Shown here: positions 7,394 through 9,212 of the stretch, in pieces
Layout: every line of letters begins with the position of its first letter
How positions within the stretch are numbered: position 1 is the first letter of the stretch
Origin: Propionibacteriaceae bacterium
Lineage (GTDB): Bacteria > Actinomycetota > Actinomycetes > Propionibacteriales > Propionibacteriaceae
NCBI GenBank assembly: GCA_031254155.1
Contig: JAIRVA010000312.1
Coordinates: forward strand, 1 to 9,212
Reading direction: 5' to 3'
DNA: 9,212 nt
Made by a program: the position numbers and the translations under genes
Notes under the pieces: model-generated
Databases searched by the model: none
What the model was told of the DNA's origin: nothing
The model's input: the letters and a program-made list of their open reading frames with translations, nothing else

Positions 7394-7407
7394 CCTCGGC
7401 AACGAGG
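7394..7407 (+). other. Small hairpin with GNRA tetraloop
   Basis: CCTCG (7394-7398) pairs perfectly with CGAGG (7403-7407) around the tetraloop GCAA, a GNRA loop. In RNA this would be a stable compact hairpin in the region ahead of the helicase gene, if transcription starts upstream of it. Five base pairs is short and may be chance. Confidence 0.35.
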
Positions 7408-7461
7408 CACGGGCGCAGGAAACAGGTAGTCGCATCCCCGGCAGAAGTGTCGGTGACGAAG

Positions 7462-7467
7462 TATAAG
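7462..7467 (+). promoter_or_regulatory. Candidate -10 box for the helicase gene
   Basis: TATAAG matches five of six -10 consensus bases and would place transcription start near 7474, about 34 bases before the ATG. No recognisable -35 hexamer lies at the correct distance (the bases there read CGGCAG), so it may need an activator, or transcription may come from further upstream. Confidence 0.3.
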
Positions 7468-7489
7468 CTGTTTCACTTTGCCCAATACC

Positions 7490-7500
7490 GGAGAGGGAGG
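7490..7500 (+). promoter_or_regulatory. Ribosome binding site of the helicase gene
   Basis: A purine-rich GGAGAGGGAGG run ends seven bases before the ATG at 7508. GGGAGG is a strong Shine-Dalgarno match at normal spacing and fixes the start. An in-frame TTG at 7505 is a weaker alternative. Confidence 0.85.
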
Positions 7501-7507
7501 GTCATTG

Positions 7508-9212
7508 ATGAGCGATACCACCGTCACTGTTGGCGACCTGCGTCCGGGGTTGCTGTTGCGGGGGCTGGTGCCCAACCAGATTGTCAGCCTCGCCTCGGTC
7601 TACGCCATTGGGGACGGTTTGGCCGAAGTCGCTTACCGTGAAGAGAACGGGACTTTGTCTGAGCGCATGCTCGCTGACAACGACACCGCCAAACTCCAGA
7701 TCGTCTCTGACGCCGAGTCTGGTCCTTTGTTCGACGGTGATCCGGACGGGTTCCGTCTGGCTGCGGAAGCGTTACGCATCAAGTACGCCGCCCTGTTCGA
7801 CCCGATGGTCGCGGTCAATTCCTCCGACGTACGTCCGCTGCCGCACCAGATCCGGGCTGTGTACGAAGAACTGTTGCCCAAGATGCCGTTGCGCTACCTG
7901 TTGGCGGATGATCCGGGCGCGGGCAAGACGATCATGGCCGGGTTGTACCTGAAGGAACTGATCCTGCGCTCCGACTGTGAACGGGCCATCATCGTCGCCC
8001 CCGGCGGGTTGGTCGAGCAGTGGCGAGACGAACTGGCGACCAAGTTCGATCTGGGTTTCGAGGTGTTCAACCGGTACATGGCCGACGAGGCCGCCGGGCG
8101 TAACGTCTTCACGGAGCATCCGTACTTGATCGTCCGCATGGACCAGGTGTCGCGCGACGAGGCTTTGCTGGAGCAGTTGGCCGATGTCACGTGGGATGTG
8201 GCGGTGGTGGACGAGGCGCACCGCATGTCCGCCCATTACTGGGGCGGCGAGATCGATGAGACGAAGCGTTTCAAGTTGGGCCGGTTGTTGTCGGAGACGG
8301 CGCAGAACTTCCTGCTCATGACGGCGACACCGCACGCGGGCAAGGAGGACGACTTCCAATTGTTCATGTCCTTGCTGGACCGAGACCGGTTCGAGGGCCA
8401 GTACCGTGAGGGTGTCCATCACACGGACACGACCGGGCTGATGCGCCGTATGGTGAAGGAAGATTTGCTGACGTTCGAGGGCAAGCCGTTGTTCCCGGAA
8501 CGCCGCGCCTACACGGTCATGTACGCCTTGTCGGACGGTGAACGCGAGTTGTACGAGGCTGTCACCGAGTACGTTCGTACTCAGATGAACCGGGCCGACC
8601 AGATCACCGCCCAGGGTGACAAGCAGCGGGGCCGTAGTATCGGTTTCGCTCTCACCATCCTGCAGCGACGTCTCACCTCGTCGCCGGAAGCCATTTTGCG
8701 CTCGTTGGAACGCCGCCAGGACCGCCTCGCCCAGCGCCTCACCGACACCCAGCGGGCCGCCCACGAGGCTCGCCTCACCGCTCTCGCCCCGCTCCCGGTC
8801 CCTGACTTGAGCGTGGAGGACTTCGATGATCTGGACGAGGAAATTTCCGAGGACGAGCGGGCCGCGTTCGAGGACGCCGTCGAGCAGGTCGTCGACCTGG
8901 CCACCGCCGCCCAGACGGTCGACGAACTCCGCGCCGAGATCATGATTCTCGAGGACTTGATCCGGACGACCCGCCGTGTACGTCTGGCCGACGAGGACAA
9001 GAAGTGGGTCGAACTCCGGTCGATTCTGGAGAAGAACCTGCTGGTCGGCGCGGACAGCCCACATAAAATGATCGTGTTCACCGAGCATCGTGACACTCTC
9101 ACCTATTTGGTGGCAAAGATCGCCCAACTCCTGGGGCGGCAGGAGGCGGTGGCCACGATCCACGGTGGTACGAGCCGGGAACAGCGCAAACTGATCCGGG
9201 AACAGTTCGACG
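7508..9212 (+). CDS. SNF2/RapA-like superfamily 2 helicase, defence-type (DISARM DrmD-like), 3' end outside window
   Basis: The frame is open from ATG 7508 to the right edge (568 codons), behind a strong ribosome binding site. Residues 1-100 form a family-type N-terminal region. The first RecA lobe follows: Q-like motif LPHQIRAVYEEL near 112-123, Walker A DDPGAGKT at 134-141 (K140), motif Ia IIVAPGGLVEQWRDEL, Walker B/DEAH at 235-238 and motif III TATPHAGKEDDFQLF from 272. Residues about 398-515 are highly charged and helical, probably an inter-lobe insert. The second lobe begins at MIVFTEH (521) and HGG (552-554); motifs V and VI lie beyond the edge. Such proteins couple ATP hydrolysis to translocation on DNA. 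The Walker A variant and the PLFPERRAYTV and FALTILQRRLTSSPEAI blocks are those I associate with large helicases of phage-defence loci: DrmD of class 1 DISARM, or helicases beside DUF1156 methylase/DUF499 genes. Which one cannot be settled without the neighbours. Many TTG leucine codons set it apart from the left-hand gene. Confidence 0.92.
   Translation, partial: MSDTTVTVGDLRPGLLLRGLVPNQIVSLASVYAIGDGLAEVAYREENGTLSERMLADNDTAKLQIVSDAESGPLFDGDPDGFRLAAEALRIKYAALFDPMVAVNSSDVRPLPHQIRAVYEELLPKMPLRYLLADDPGAGKTIMAGLYLKELILRSDCERAIIVAPGGLVEQWRDELATKFDLGFEVFNRYMADEAAGRNVFTEHPYLIVRMDQVSRDEALLEQLADVTWDVAVVDEAHRMSAHYWGGEIDETKRFKLGRLLSETAQNFLLMTATPHAGKEDDFQLFMSLLDRDRFEGQYREGVHHTDTTGLMRRMVKEDLLTFEGKPLFPERRAYTVMYALSDGERELYEAVTEYVRTQMNRADQITAQGDKQRGRSIGFALTILQRRLTSSPEAILRSLERRQDRLAQRLTDTQRAAHEARLTALAPLPVPDLSVEDFDDLDEEISEDERAAFEDAVEQVVDLATAAQTVDELRAEIMILEDLIRTTRRVRLADEDKKWVELRSILEKNLLVGADSPHKMIVFTEHRDTLTYLVAKIAQLLGRQEAVATIHGGTSREQRKLIREQFD

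Larger units (their letters stand above)
7257..7507 (+). other. Leader region between tRNA-Ala and the helicase gene
   Basis: No credible gene lies here; an ORF from 7447 is out of frame with the helicase and crosses its start. Visible elements are the TA/T tract (7261-7280), a weak promoter-like pair TTGACG (7291-7296) and CATTAG (7314-7319) with a 17-base spacer, the GTTC/GAAC cluster at 7324-7336, a hairpin at 7394-7407, a -10-like TATAAG at 7462-7467 and the ribosome binding site. Confidence 0.55.

Noticed and set aside
7021..7575. Minus-strand ORF containing the string ELTGFEPVASSMPWKR
   Set aside because: That string is the well-known false peptide made by translating the complement of a tRNA gene; it maps to tRNA-Ala at 7184-7256. 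The rest has no support.
7772..9163. Minus-strand ORF of 463 codons opposite the helicase
   Set aside because: It is the antisense of conserved helicase motifs (Walker A, DEAH), and the plus-strand frame has the ribosome binding site and recognisable family sequence.

Overview
The window looks like part of the chromosome of a high-GC bacterium, most likely an actinobacterium. Codon third positions in the large gene are overwhelmingly G or C, and that gene encodes a Gram-positive-style secreted, multi-domain surface protein. The species cannot be read from the sequence.

Left three quarters (1-6778, minus strand): one open reading frame without a stop runs from a GTG start at 6778 off the left edge, giving at least 2259 codons. 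The product has a signal peptide, a propeller-like N-terminal region of about 480 residues, an SdrD-B/SpaA-like domain, a GEVED-type domain, a small linker domain, and then at least six tandem units of about 213-221 residues. Each unit pairs an invasin/intimin-like (Big_1) Ig domain with a filamin-like Ig domain. Five of the six units carry a cysteine pair exactly 33 residues apart. The C-terminus, where any cell-wall anchor would lie, is outside the window. Long plus-strand ORFs across this region are GC-bias shadows.

Middle (6779-7507): a mostly non-coding divergent region. It holds the ribosome binding site and a tentative promoter of the giant gene, an inverted repeat overlapping that promoter, a compact G-quadruplex motif on the minus strand, a good sigma-70-type promoter, and a complete tRNA-Ala(GGC) gene at 7184-7256. 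About 250 bases of leader follow, with a TA-rich/T-run tract, a GTTC/GAAC palindrome cluster, a GNRA-loop hairpin and a weak -10 box.

Right (7508-9212, plus strand): the 5' 568 codons of a large SNF2/RapA-like superfamily 2 helicase, cut by the window edge. Its sequence resembles the large helicases found in phage-defence loci (DrmD of class 1 DISARM, and helicases beside DUF1156 methylase/DUF499 genes). Its position just after a tRNA gene, and codon use clearly different from the giant gene (many TTG leucine codons), suggest the edge of an acquired defence island. The partner genes needed to name the system lie beyond the right edge.

The adhesin-like gene and the helicase gene are divergent and separated by the tRNA. 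Nothing in the sequence suggests that they act together.
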